A stretch of 17,347 nucleotides of DNA from Marinimicrococcus sp033875255. GTDB lineage: Bacteria > Pseudomonadota > Alphaproteobacteria > Geminicoccales > Geminicoccaceae. The DNA lies in the NCBI GenBank assembly GCA_033875255.1, contig JAWZSN010000043.1, positions 1 to 17,347 of the forward strand, in the 5' to 3' direction. A program made the translations under genes and the position numbers. Positions 7,009 through 16,340 of the stretch are shown piece by piece (position 1 is the first letter of the stretch; each line of letters starts with the position of its first letter). The notes beneath the pieces are model-generated. The model ran no database searches. It was not told the origin of the DNA and saw nothing but the letters and a program-made list of their open reading frames with translations.

Positions 7009-7803
7009 ATGACAAGGATTGCCCGCCGCGCCCTCCTCGGCGCCGCCGCCGCCCTCGCTCTCCTCGCCGGTCCGGCCGGCGCCGCCGAGCGCATCAAGGT
7101 CGGTGTCACGCCCGGCCCGCACGCCCAGATCATGGAGAAGGTGGCCGAGATCGCCGCCGGCAAGGATCTCGAGATCGAGATCATCGAGTTCTCCGACTAC
7201 GTGCTGCCCAACGCGGCCCTGGCGGCCGGCGACCTCGATGCCAACAGCTTCCAGCACCAGCCCTATCTCGACCGGCAGGTGGAGGATCGCGGGTACGATC
7301 TCGTCGCCATCGCCCGCAACGTGAACTTCCCCATGGGCATCTACTCGAAGAAGGTCGGCGGGCTCGCCGAGCTGCCCGAGGGTGCCAGGGTGGGCATCCC
7401 CAACGATCCCACCAATGGCGGAAGGGCGCTGGCGCTGCTCGCCAGCGGCGGCGTGATCGGCCTGCCCGAGGGTCTGGGCCACCGCGCCTCGGTGCTCGAC
7501 ATCACCGACAATCCCAAGAACCTGCGCATCGTCGAGATCGACGCGGCCCAGCTCCCGCGCTCCCTCGACGATCTCGACGCCGCCGCCGTCAACACCAACT
7601 ACGCGGTGGAGGCGGGCATGTCGCCGGTCGAGGACTCGATCCTCATCGAGCCCAAGGACTCGCCCTACGCGAACCTCATCGTGGTGCGCGCCGACGAGAA
7701 GGACCGCGAGGTCTTCAAGACCCTGGTCGAGTCCTACCACAACGACGAGGTGCGCGCGTTCATCGCCGAGACCTTCAAGGGCGCCGTCGTCGCCGCCTGG
7801 TAA
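7009..7803 (+). CDS. metQ: Methionine-binding periplasmic protein MetQ (NlpA family)
   Basis: A 264-residue substrate-binding protein that delivers methionine to MetNI. The N-terminus has positive residues, a hydrophobic core (about residues 8-20) and an AGA cleavage site after about residue 25; the mature part starts with ERIKVGVTPGPHAQIM, characteristic of the NlpA/MetQ family. It lacks the lipobox cysteine found in E. coli MetQ, so it is predicted to be free in the periplasm rather than a lipoprotein. Binding-pocket stretches QHQPYLDRQ, IARNVNFPMGIYSKK, IPNDPTNGGRAL and NTNYAVEAG are conserved. AGAGGAAG precedes the ATG. It closes the metNIQ operon; the next gene follows after 90 bases. 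Confidence 0.94.
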   Translation: MTRIARRALLGAAAALALLAGPAGAAERIKVGVTPGPHAQIMEKVAEIAAGKDLEIEIIEFSDYVLPNAALAAGDLDANSFQHQPYLDRQVEDRGYDLVAIARNVNFPMGIYSKKVGGLAELPEGARVGIPNDPTNGGRALALLASGGVIGLPEGLGHRASVLDITDNPKNLRIVEIDAAQLPRSLDDLDAAAVNTNYAVEAGMSPVEDSILIEPKDSPYANLIVVRADEKDREVFKTLVESYHNDEVRAFIAETFKGAVVAAW

Positions 7804-7893
7804 GGGCGGAACCGCGCAGCAGCCGGACGCGTTGCCCAGCCGGAAGCGGGAGGCCGCGAGGCCCCCGCCCGGCACGCCAGCGGGAGCGGTCCG

Positions 7894-8706
<813 letters not shown>

Positions 8707-8708
8707 CC

Positions 8709-8731
8709 GCGGTCCGGGGCGTCCGGACCGC
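8709..8731. terminator. Strong hairpin between convergent genes
   Basis: A perfect 9-bp stem, GCGGTCCGG (8709-8717) with CCGGACCGC (8723-8731), has a 5-base loop and begins three bases past the dehydrogenase stop. It lies between convergent genes and is symmetrical, so it could end transcription from both sides. No T-run follows, so intrinsic termination is uncertain. Confidence 0.45.
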
Positions 8732-8796
8732 CCGGATGCGGAGGCCGGCCACTGCCCGCCGAAGCCGGGCGCTGCCGCCCCCGCAGGCAACAGCGC

Positions 8797-10507
8797 TCAG
8801 ATGCTGCAAGCCGCGCTCAGCACCGCCCTGACCGAGGCTGTGGCCATGTCGGGATCGATGCCGACGCCGAAGACGTGGCGGCCATCGGCGGTGCGGCACT
8901 CGAGGTAAGCGATAGCCTCCGCCCGAGCGCCCTGGGCAAGCGCATGCTCGCTGTAGTCCACGACGTCCATGGCCAGCCCGCAGCCTTCGGCGAGAGCGGC
9001 CAGGGCGCTCGAGATCAGGCCGTTGCCGCGACCTGTTACCGGAATCTCGCGCCCGTCGACCCGGATCCGGCCCGCGAACACACGTTGGCCGGTGTCACCA
9101 CGGCTTCCTGCCTCGCGGTAATCGACGAGGGCGATGCGCTGCGCGCCGCCCGCCAAGATGATAGGCCTCCTCGAAAGCCGCCCAGATGGTCTCGGACGTC
9201 ATCTCGCTGCCGGTGCGCTCGGCGATCTCCTGGACCTTGCGGCTGAAATCGATCTGGAAACGGCGCGGCAGCCTGATTCCCCGGTCGTGCTCCAGCACCC
9301 AGGCGATGCCACCCTTGCCCGACTGGCTGTTGACCCGGATCACCGCCTCGTAGGTCTCGCCGAGATCGGCCGGGTCGATGGGCAGATAGGGCACCTCCCA
9401 GACCCCGTCATTGCGCTTCTCCTGCGCGGCGAATCCCTTCCTGATGGCATCCTGGTGCGACCCCGAGAAGGCCGTGAACACGAGCTCGCCGGCATAGGGG
9501 TGGCGCGGATGCACCGGCAGCCCGTTGCAGTGCTCGACGGTGCCGACTACAGAACGCATCCGGGGAAAGCGCAGGCCGGGATCGATCCCCTGGGTGTGCA
9601 GGTTGAGCGCCATGGTGACCAGGTCGACATTGCCGGTGCGCTCGCCGTTGCCGAACAGGCAGCCCTCGACGCGCTCGGCGCCGGCGAGGAGGGCCTGCTC
9701 CGCCGCTGCGACGGCCGTGCCGCGGTCGTTGTGCGGATGGACGCTGAGGACGACGCTGTCGCGGCGCGAGATGTTGCGGCCGAACCACTCGATCTGGTCG
9801 GCATAGACGTTGGGCATGGCGACCTCGACGGTGGCGGGCAGGTTGAGGATCGCCGGGCGCTCCGGCGTGGGTTGCCAGACATCGAGCACCCGCTCGCAGA
9901 TCTCGAGAGCGAAATCGGGCTCGGTGAAGCAGAAGGTCTCGGGAGAATACTGGAAAGTCCAGCGGGTCCCCGGTTGCTTCCGGCTCTCCTCCAGCATGGC
10001 GGTGGCCCCGGCGAGCGCGAGCTCGATGACCTCCTGTCGCTCCATCTCGAAGACGACCCGGCGGAACAGCGGTGCCGTCGCATTGTAGAGATGGACGATC
10101 GCCCGCCCGGCCCCGTGGAGCGACTCGAACGTGCGGGCGATGAGGTCCGCGCGCGACTGGGTGAGGACCTGCACCTCGACATCGGCGGGGATGCGATCCT
10201 CCTCGATGAGCCGGCGGACGAAATCGAACTCGGTCTGCGACGCCGAGGGGAACGCGATCTCGATTTCCTTGAAGCCGATCTCCAGCAGCATCGCGTAGAA
10301 CCGCAGCTTCTTGTCGACGCCCATCGGCTCCGCCAGCGCCTGGTTGCCGTCGCGAAGATCGGTGGAAACCCAACGCGGCGCCCTCAAGGGTCTGCGCGAT
10401 GGCCATTTCCGGTCCGGCAGCTCGATGCCGGATGCGAACGGGCGGTACTTGGTCCGGCATCGTTCAGCACGATGAGGATATCCGTTGTGTGCGACATGTC
10501 GGAACAA
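8797..10507 (-). pseudogene. leuA: 2-isopropylmalate synthase, frameshifted
   Basis: LeuA condenses acetyl-CoA with 2-oxoisovalerate, the first step of leucine synthesis. The minus strand encodes TKYRPFASGIELPDR, the catalytic STDLRDGNQAL, HPHNDRGTAVAAAE with the metal-site histidines, and GNGERTGN, all typical of the about 560-residue type. At about 9146-9154 the frame breaks: the catalytic part ends with FEEAYHLGG and would run out at 9095, while the C-terminal regulatory domain (AQRIALVDYREAG to the end at 8797) continues in another frame. Removing one base from the GGGCGGCG run restores a product of about 569 residues. The N-terminus is also odd: the frame opens only with TTG at 10507, and a nearby ATG frame (MSHTTDIL) would need one extra base to join TKYRPF. 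Either a true pseudogene or sequence error in GC-rich DNA. Confidence 0.8.
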
Positions 10508-10662
10508 GGGCGCGGCGGGTCGGGCTGCGGTCGCGTCGCAATGGAAGCCGGCCCGGTTGCGGTCACGAGGGGTTCTTTCCTTGACATGACGCTGCGACTG
10601 TACTGATGCGGTGAGCGGCGCTCTAACGGCCAGGCGCCAGAAGCCGTCGCGAAAGGGTCAAC

Positions 10663-11439
10663 ATGCCGGCCTCGCCAGAAACCGACCGGTGCCTGGACTC
10701 AGCGCGCATCAGTGCTCTTGCGAGGGACGAGCTGGCGTTCTCCCGCGGCCCGCACAGTCACGCATCGGCCCAGCTGATCTATGCGATCAGCGGAGTTGTG
10801 GGGGTCACGACCAGCAGGGGCACCTGGATCGTCCCGCCCAATCGCGCGGTGTGGGTGCCGGCGGAGGTCGAGCACGCCACCCGCAGCTACGGGCCGGTGC
10901 AGTTCCGGGCCGTCTTCGTCCCGTGCGGGACCGACTGCGCCCTGCCGCGCGAATGCTGCGTCGTCGCTGTCTCGCCCTTGCTGCGCGAGCTCGTTCTCCG
11001 GCTCGTCGCGCTGGAGGGCGCGGGTAAGCGAGGCCCGTTCGCCCAGCGTGTCTCGCAGCTGCTTGTCGAGGAGCTGAGCTTTCACGGGATCCAGCCCCTG
11101 AGCCTGCCGATGCCGCAGGATGCCCGGCTCGCCGCGCTCTGCGCGGAGCTCCGGTCGGACCCTGCCCGGAGGACGACGCTGGAGCAGGCGGCTGCATCCC
11201 TCGGGATGAGCAGGCGGACGTTCATGCGCACGTTCCTGCGGGAAACAGGGCTGAGCTTCGGGCGATGGCTTCAACAGGCGAGGCTCATGGAAGCCCTGCC
11301 GCTGCTCGCTCGCGGCCGCTCCGTGCTCAGTGTCGCGCTCGATTGCGGGTATCAGAGCCCCAGCGCCTTTGCCGCAACGTTCCGCCGCTCCCTCGGCACG
11401 AGCCCGCGCGACTATTTCAGCGGCAAGCGCGACCAGTAG
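10663..11439 (+). CDS. AraC family transcriptional regulator with N-terminal cupin
   Basis: A 258-residue DNA-binding regulator. Residues about 28-90 form a cupin-like effector domain with GPHSHASAQLIYAISG and WIVPPNRAVWVPAEVEH, similar to the NimR-like branch of AraC proteins. The C-terminal AraC domain has two helix-turn-helix units, about 171-193 (LEQAAASLGMSRRTFMRTF) and 218-244 (SVLSVALDCGYQSPSAF), and ends with the family signature GTSPRDYF. AAAGGG lies upstream of the ATG. A perfect TTGACA stands at 10581-10586, without a good -10. It is divergent from the leuA remnant and 126 bases ahead of the stress-protein and BCCT genes; either could be its target. The ligand is unknown. Confidence 0.9.
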   Translation: MPASPETDRCLDSARISALARDELAFSRGPHSHASAQLIYAISGVVGVTTSRGTWIVPPNRAVWVPAEVEHATRSYGPVQFRAVFVPCGTDCALPRECCVVAVSPLLRELVLRLVALEGAGKRGPFAQRVSQLLVEELSFHGIQPLSLPMPQDARLAALCAELRSDPARRTTLEQAAASLGMSRRTFMRTFLRETGLSFGRWLQQARLMEALPLLARGRSVLSVALDCGYQSPSAFAATFRRSLGTSPRDYFSGKRDQ

Positions 11440-11448
11440 ACGGATTCC

Positions 11449-11478
11449 GTGCCCGTGCCCGTGCCCGTGCCCGTGCCG
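11449..11478 (+). repeat. Short tandem hexamer GTGCCC
   Basis: Four perfect GTGCCC copies followed by one GTGCCG lie just after the AraC-type gene. It would read as Val-Pro repeats in one frame, but that frame has no ribosome site and the stress protein starts later. Probably slippage-prone non-coding DNA. Confidence 0.6.
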
Positions 11479-11565
11479 GAGCCGGTCTTGCGTCGAGTGG
11501 CCGTGATGCTAGCCTGTCATGCGGGAGAACGGCCGCGGCCAGCGGCCGCAAGAAGGGAGGCAGGC

Positions 11566-11979
11566 ATGTACAGGACCATCATGGTCCCGGTGGACCTCGC
11601 TCATGTCGACCGGCTTCGCAAGGCGCTCGCCACGGCGGCCGATCTCGCGCGCCATTACGGCATTCCCGTCTGCTATGTCGGCGTCACCGCCGCCACGCCC
11701 GGTTCCGTGGCGCACAACCCCGAGGAGTTCGCCGTGAGGCTCGACGCGTTCGCGCGCTCCGAGGCCGCGAGCTACGGCCACACGGCTTCCGCGAAGGCCT
11801 GCACCAGCCACGACCCCAGCGTCGATCTCGACAAGGCGCTGATGCAGGCGATACGGGACACCGGTGCGGACCTGGTGGTGATGGCCTCGCATGTGCCGGG
11901 GCTGCCCGACCACATCTTCGCGTCCAATGCCGGCTGGCTGGCCTCGCACGCCGCAGTCTCGGTGCTGGTCGTGCGCTAG
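11566..11979 (+). CDS. Universal stress protein (UspA domain)
   Basis: A 137-residue single-domain UspA-like protein. I chose the ATG at MYRTIMVPVDLAH because AAGGGAGG lies directly upstream; longer versions would include the GTGCCC hexamer and a low-complexity stretch. The first strand with the nucleotide-site aspartate D10 and the strand ADLVVMASHVPG (101-112) and VSVLVVR end are typical. The usual ATP motif GxxG followed by GS near the C-terminus is altered (HVPGLPD, then NAGWLASHAA), so nucleotide binding is doubtful or different. The BCCT gene follows on the same strand after 90 bases. In other bacteria (TeaD with the TeaABC ectoine carrier) a Usp protein controls an osmolyte transporter; a similar role here is inference. 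Confidence 0.87.
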   Translation: MYRTIMVPVDLAHVDRLRKALATAADLARHYGIPVCYVGVTAATPGSVAHNPEEFAVRLDAFARSEAASYGHTASAKACTSHDPSVDLDKALMQAIRDTGADLVVMASHVPGLPDHIFASNAGWLASHAAVSVLVVR

Positions 11980-12069
11980 CGCCGGCAGCCGCCACTCCGG
12001 CCGCGAGGCGCCGAGAAGAAACGACCGGTCCGGCCACCGGCCGGCCACGAGGCAGAGCAGGGAGCTTCC

Positions 12070-13683
12070 ATGAGCGATCACAACGCGGTCAGCCCAGACG
12101 GAGAGGTCAATCCGATCGAGACCGACTACCGGGTAGGGCAGGACAACATCCAGGCCAGCATCGGTCCGTTCGGCCTGGATATCCACAATCCGGTCTTCGT
12201 TATCTCCGGGCTCACCATTATCGTGTTCGTCGTCTTCAGCCTCGCCTTGCAGGAGCAGGCGGCGGCGCTTTTCGGATGGCTGCGGCCGGCCCTGACCTCG
12301 ACCTTCGACTGGTTCTTCCTCCTGGCCGGCAACGTCTTCGTGCTGCTCTGCCTGTTCCTCATCGTCTCGCCCTACGGCCGGGTCCGCCTCGGCGGCAAGG
12401 AGGCAGTGCCCGACTACAGCTATTCCGGCTGGTTCGCGATGCTGTTCGCCGCCGGCATGGGCATCGGCCTGATGTTCTACGGCGTCTCCGAGCCGCTCTC
12501 GCACTACGCATCCTCGGTGGCGGAGGGAGCCGGCAACGCGGCAAGCTGGGCCCCCTTGGCCGGCGCCACGGGTGATAGCGAGGCGGCGCGCCGGCTCGGC
12601 ATGGCCGCCACCATCTTCCACTGGGGCCTGCATCCCTGGGCGATCTATGCGGTAGTGGCGCTGGCGCTGGCGCTCTTCAGCTACAACAAGGGCCTGCCGC
12701 TGACCGTCCGCTCGGTGTTCTACCCGATCTTCGGCGAGCGGATCTGGGGCTGGCCGGGCCATATCATCGACACGCTGGCGGTCTTTGCCACGCTCTTCGG
12801 ACTCGCCACCTCGCTCGGCCTGGGCGCTGAGCAGGCCAATGCCGGGCTCGAGTTCCTCTTCGGCATCCCCGTCACCGACGTCTCCAAGGTGCTGCTGATC
12901 ACCGGCATCACCGGCGTCGCCCTGGTCTCGGTGGTGGCCGGCCTCGACGCGGGGGTCAAGCGGCTCTCCGAGATCAACATGGTGCTGGCGGTTCTGCTCC
13001 TGCTGTTCGTCATCCTCACCGGCCCGACCCTGGCGATCCTCTCCGGCTTCTTCCTCAATCTTGCGGCCTATGTCGAATACCTGCCCGCCCTCTCCAACCC
13101 GGTCGGCCGCGGCGACGACAATTTCCGCCAGGGCTGGACCGCCTTCTACTGGGCCTGGTGGATCTCCTGGTCGCCCTTCGTCGGCATGTTCATCGCCCGG
13201 GTCAGCCGCGGCCGCACCGTCCGCGAGCTCCTGGTCTGCGTGCTGCTGATCCCCTCGCTGGTCTCGGTCCTGTGGATGACCGCCTTCGGCGGCACGGCCA
13301 TCAGCCAGCTCGTCAATGACGGCTACACGGCAGCTGCCGACGCCGCCCTCGAGCTCCAGCTGTTCTCGATGCTGGAGGCCCTGCCGCTCCATCAGATCAC
13401 CTCCTTCCTCGGCATCGTCCTGGTGATCGTGTTCTTCGTCACCTCCTCGGATTCCGGCTCGCTGGTGATCGACACCATCACCGCCGGCGGCAAGGTCGAC
13501 GCGCCGGTGACCCAGCGCGTCTTTTGGGCCTGTTTCGAGGGTCTGGTGGCAATCGCCCTGCTGCTCGGTGGCGGCCTTACCGCGCTCCAGGCCGCCTCGG
13601 TCTCGACGGGCTTTCCCTTCGCGATCGTCCTGCTGCTGGCCTGCTATGCCATCGTCAAGGGCCTGGCCAGCGAGCCACGCTGA
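12070..13683 (+). CDS. BCCT family betaine/choline/carnitine transporter
   Basis: A 537-residue inner-membrane carrier with about twelve hydrophobic segments. The substrate and sodium motif GMGIGLMFYG (residues 129-138) is the form found in sodium-coupled betaine carriers such as BetP. The TM8 aromatic motif WTAFYWAWWISWSPF (356-370) holds the tryptophans that box the quaternary ammonium group. TSSDSGSLVIDT in TM10 is also conserved. The N-terminal tail of about 40 residues is acidic; the C-terminus stops almost at once after the last helix, so the long osmosensing tail of BetP or BetT is absent. AGGGAG precedes the ATG. Likely substrate is glycine betaine, choline or a related compatible solute; exact choice is not visible. 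Likely co-transcribed with the stress protein. Confidence 0.93.
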   Translation: MSDHNAVSPDGEVNPIETDYRVGQDNIQASIGPFGLDIHNPVFVISGLTIIVFVVFSLALQEQAAALFGWLRPALTSTFDWFFLLAGNVFVLLCLFLIVSPYGRVRLGGKEAVPDYSYSGWFAMLFAAGMGIGLMFYGVSEPLSHYASSVAEGAGNAASWAPLAGATGDSEAARRLGMAATIFHWGLHPWAIYAVVALALALFSYNKGLPLTVRSVFYPIFGERIWGWPGHIIDTLAVFATLFGLATSLGLGAEQANAGLEFLFGIPVTDVSKVLLITGITGVALVSVVAGLDAGVKRLSEINMVLAVLLLLFVILTGPTLAILSGFFLNLAAYVEYLPALSNPVGRGDDNFRQGWTAFYWAWWISWSPFVGMFIARVSRGRTVRELLVCVLLIPSLVSVLWMTAFGGTAISQLVNDGYTAAADAALELQLFSMLEALPLHQITSFLGIVLVIVFFVTSSDSGSLVIDTITAGGKVDAPVTQRVFWACFEGLVAIALLLGGGLTALQAASVSTGFPFAIVLLLACYAIVKGLASEPR

Positions 13684-13684
13684 C

Positions 13685-13700
13685 GGCGGCAGGTGCCGCC
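13685..13700 (+). terminator. Weak hairpin after the BCCT gene
   Basis: GGCGGC and GCCGCC arms around AGGT start one base after the stop codon. No T-run follows. It could slow or end transcription, but such GC hairpins occur by chance in this DNA. Confidence 0.25.
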
Positions 13701-13840
13701 GCCCGGTCCCGCTGCCCCGGCGTTTGCGCCGTAGCTGGCGTGCTGCCGGGCCTATGGTTGGGGCCGGCGCGGGCTGCTAGCTGTCGGAACGACGAGCGCG
13801 GCAGGGACCGCGCGGGCCGGCAGGGAGCGGGGATCGGGGG

Positions 13841-16141
13841 ATGGCGATGTTGAACAGCTCGCACTGGGGCGCCTTCGTCCCGCTGGTGAAGGACGGTGTC
13901 CTGACGAATGTGACGCCCTTCGCCGGCGATCCCGACCCTTCGCCGATCCTCCGCTCGATCCCCGGCGCCGTGCATGACGCCACCCGCATCGCCCGGCCCG
14001 CCGTGCGCCGCGGCTGGCTCGAGGGCGGCGCCGGCAGGCACCGCGAGCGGCGCGGCCGCGACACGTTCGTCGAGATGGGCTGGGACGAGGTCCTCGATCT
14101 TCTCGCAGCCGAGTTCCGCCGGGTGATCGGCGAGCACGGCAACGAGGCGATCTTCGGCGGCTCCTACGGCTGGTCGAGCGCTGGCCGCTTCCATCACGCC
14201 AAGACCCAGCTCCAGCGCTTCCTGGCCGCCATCGGCGGCTATGTGGGGGCCGTGAACACCTACAGCAACGCCGCCGGCATGGTGCTTGCCGAGCGGGTGC
14301 TGGGCAGCGGCCAGGCCATGGGCGGGCCCTGCACGAGCTGGCGCAGCATCGCCCAGAGCAGCGAGCTCGTGGTGATGTTCGGCGGCCTGCCGGTGCGCAA
14401 CACTCAGGTCACCCCCGGCGGCCCCGCCGAGCATACGACGATGCGCAACCTGCGGCGTGCCAGGGAGGCCGGCGTCGCCTTCGTCAACATCAGCCCGGTG
14501 CGCGAGGACGCCCCCGGCTTCCTCGACGCCGATTGGCTGGCCCCGCGCCCCAACACCGACACGGCCCTTCTGCTCGGCCTGTGCCATACGCTCATGGAGG
14601 AGGGCCTGCACGATAGGGCCTTCCTCGACCGGTACTGCGAGGGCTACCGGCACTTTGCCGCCTACCTGCGCGGCGAGCCGGACGGAACCGCCAAGACGGC
14701 GGAGTGGGCCTCCGGCATCTGCGGGATCGGCGCCGAGGCCATCCGCGGGCTCGCCCGGCGCATGGTCCGGCAGCGCACCATGCTCCTCATGACCTGGTCG
14801 CTGCAGCGCGCCGACCATGGCGAGCAGCCCTGTTGGGCGCTCATCGCCCTCGCCTCCATGCTGGGCCAGATCGGCCTGCCCGGCGGCGGCTTCGGCTTCG
14901 GGCTGGGCAGCATGGAGGGCATCGCCGGCAATGTCCGCCCGTTCCCCACCCCCGCTTTGCCGTTGCTGCCCAACGCCGTCAAAAGCTTCATTCCGGTGGC
15001 GCGCATCGCCGACATGCTGCTGCACCCCGGCGAGCCCTTCCAGTTCAACGGGCAGGACCTCGTCTATCCCGACATCAGGTTGGTCTGCTGGTGGGGCGGC
15101 AACCCGTTCCACCACCACCAGGACATCAACCGCCTGATCCGCGCATGGCGCCGGCCCGACACGGTGGTGGTGGCCGACTGCTGGTGGACCGCTACGGCCA
15201 AGCACGCCGACATCGTGCTGCCCGCCACCACCACGCTCGAGCGCAACGACATCGGCGCCACCTCCCGCGACCGGCACGTCATCGCCATGAAGAAGGCGAT
15301 CGAGCCCGTGGGCCATGCGCGCCACGACTTCGACATGCTGGCCGACCTCGCCGCGCGGCTGGGTGCCGCCGGGCGCTTCACCGAGGGCCGCGACGAGGCC
15401 GCCTGGCTGCGGCACATCTACGAGACCGCCCGCGAGCGCGCCGCCAGGTCCCAGCGCCACTGGCCGGATTTTTCGTCATTCTGGGAGCAGGGCCACCTGG
15501 CGCTCGAGGAGGCGGAGCGGCCCTTCATCCTCTACGAGGACTTCCGCCGCGATCCCGAGGCAGCCCCGCTGCCCACCCCCTCCGGCCGCATCGAGCTCTT
15601 CTCGAAGACCGTGGCGGGCTTCGGCTACGAGGACTGCCCGGGCCACCCCGCCTGGATCGAGCCCGCCGAATGGCTGGGGGCGGAGAAGGCGGCGCGCTTT
15701 CCCCTCCACATGCTCAGCAGCCAGCCCAAAGGCCGCCTCCACGCCCAGATGGACATGGCCGTGGCCAGCCAGGAGGAGAAGATCGGCGGGCGCGAGCCCA
15801 TCCGCCTCAACCCGGCCGACGCCGCCAGCCGCAACATCGCTGACGGCGCCACCGTGCGCGTCTTCAACGAGCGCGGCGCCATGCTGGCCGTGGCCGTGGT
15901 GACACCCGCCATCCGCCAGGGCGTGGTGCAGATCGCCACCGGCGCCTGGTACGACCCGGCCGACCCCGCAACCGACGGCTCCCTCGAGAAACACGGCAAC
16001 CCCAACGTCCTCACCCTCGACAAGGGCACCTCCCGCCTCGCCCAGGGCCCCATCGCCCAGACCGCCCTGGTCGAGATCGAGCCCTTCCATGGCGAGGCCG
16101 GGATCACCGCCTACCGGGTCCCGCTGGAGGCCTCCGCCTGA
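13841..16141 (+). CDS. bisC: Biotin/methionine sulfoxide reductase-type molybdoenzyme
   Basis: A 766-residue DMSO reductase-family enzyme with bis-MGD molybdenum cofactor. BisC reduces biotin sulfoxide and free methionine sulfoxide. There is no twin-arginine signal and no N-terminal Fe-S cysteine motif, as in cytosolic BisC. The motif GSYGWSSAGRFHHA (residues 107-120) gives the expected serine molybdenum ligand, S113, next to Y109 and W111. Further family blocks: VNTYSNAAGMVLAERVLG, PVRNTQVTPGG, WSLQRADHGEQP, WWGGNPFHHHQDINRL, VVADCWWTATAKHADIVLPA, TTTLERNDIG, and the cofactor-domain HMLSSQPKGRLHAQMD. The ATG follows GGGATCGGGGG; a second ATG two codons later is possible. TorZ-like TMAO or DMSO reductase activity cannot be excluded. 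It ends in a degenerate copy of the dispersed repeat. Confidence 0.88.
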   Translation: MAMLNSSHWGAFVPLVKDGVLTNVTPFAGDPDPSPILRSIPGAVHDATRIARPAVRRGWLEGGAGRHRERRGRDTFVEMGWDEVLDLLAAEFRRVIGEHGNEAIFGGSYGWSSAGRFHHAKTQLQRFLAAIGGYVGAVNTYSNAAGMVLAERVLGSGQAMGGPCTSWRSIAQSSELVVMFGGLPVRNTQVTPGGPAEHTTMRNLRRAREAGVAFVNISPVREDAPGFLDADWLAPRPNTDTALLLGLCHTLMEEGLHDRAFLDRYCEGYRHFAAYLRGEPDGTAKTAEWASGICGIGAEAIRGLARRMVRQRTMLLMTWSLQRADHGEQPCWALIALASMLGQIGLPGGGFGFGLGSMEGIAGNVRPFPTPALPLLPNAVKSFIPVARIADMLLHPGEPFQFNGQDLVYPDIRLVCWWGGNPFHHHQDINRLIRAWRRPDTVVVADCWWTATAKHADIVLPATTTLERNDIGATSRDRHVIAMKKAIEPVGHARHDFDMLADLAARLGAAGRFTEGRDEAAWLRHIYETARERAARSQRHWPDFSSFWEQGHLALEEAERPFILYEDFRRDPEAAPLPTPSGRIELFSKTVAGFGYEDCPGHPAWIEPAEWLGAEKAARFPLHMLSSQPKGRLHAQMDMAVASQEEKIGGREPIRLNPADAASRNIADGATVRVFNERGAMLAVAVVTPAIRQGVVQIATGAWYDPADPATDGSLEKHGNPNVLTLDKGTSRLAQGPIAQTALVEIEPFHGEAGITAYRVPLEASA

Positions 16142-16215
16142 GGAAGGAGCCGCTGCGCGGGCGCTGCGCGCCGTTGCTCCCGTCTCCTTCCGCTTGCCGG
16201 GTTCGTGTCTGCGGC
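16136..16215 (+). repeat. Degenerate partial copy of the dispersed repeat
   Basis: From the stop of the molybdoenzyme gene the sequence GCGCGGGCGCTGCGCGC, then a CTCCC-rich block and CGGGTTCGTG, follow the order of the first third of the 173-bp unit but with many differences. The rest, 16216-16340, shows nothing I can assign. Confidence 0.4.
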
Positions 16216-16340
16216 CGGCTTGCAAGGCGTTCCGTACCGGGCCTTTGCCGCTGCCCGCCGCGCACCTCGCGCGGCTGGAAAGTGATCGGGCAGGACTGAC
16301 GCACAGCGGGCGTGCTGCCGATGCGGGCGGCGCCGCCCCA

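Noticed and set aside
11509..13392. A 627-residue minus-strand frame across the stress protein and BCCT genes
   Set aside because: Antisense of conserved transmembrane and UspA motifs; Asp/Glu/Gly-rich composition without domains.
13655..15460. A 601-residue minus-strand frame over the molybdoenzyme
   Set aside because: Shadow of a fully motif-supported gene; no ribosome site or recognisable domain.
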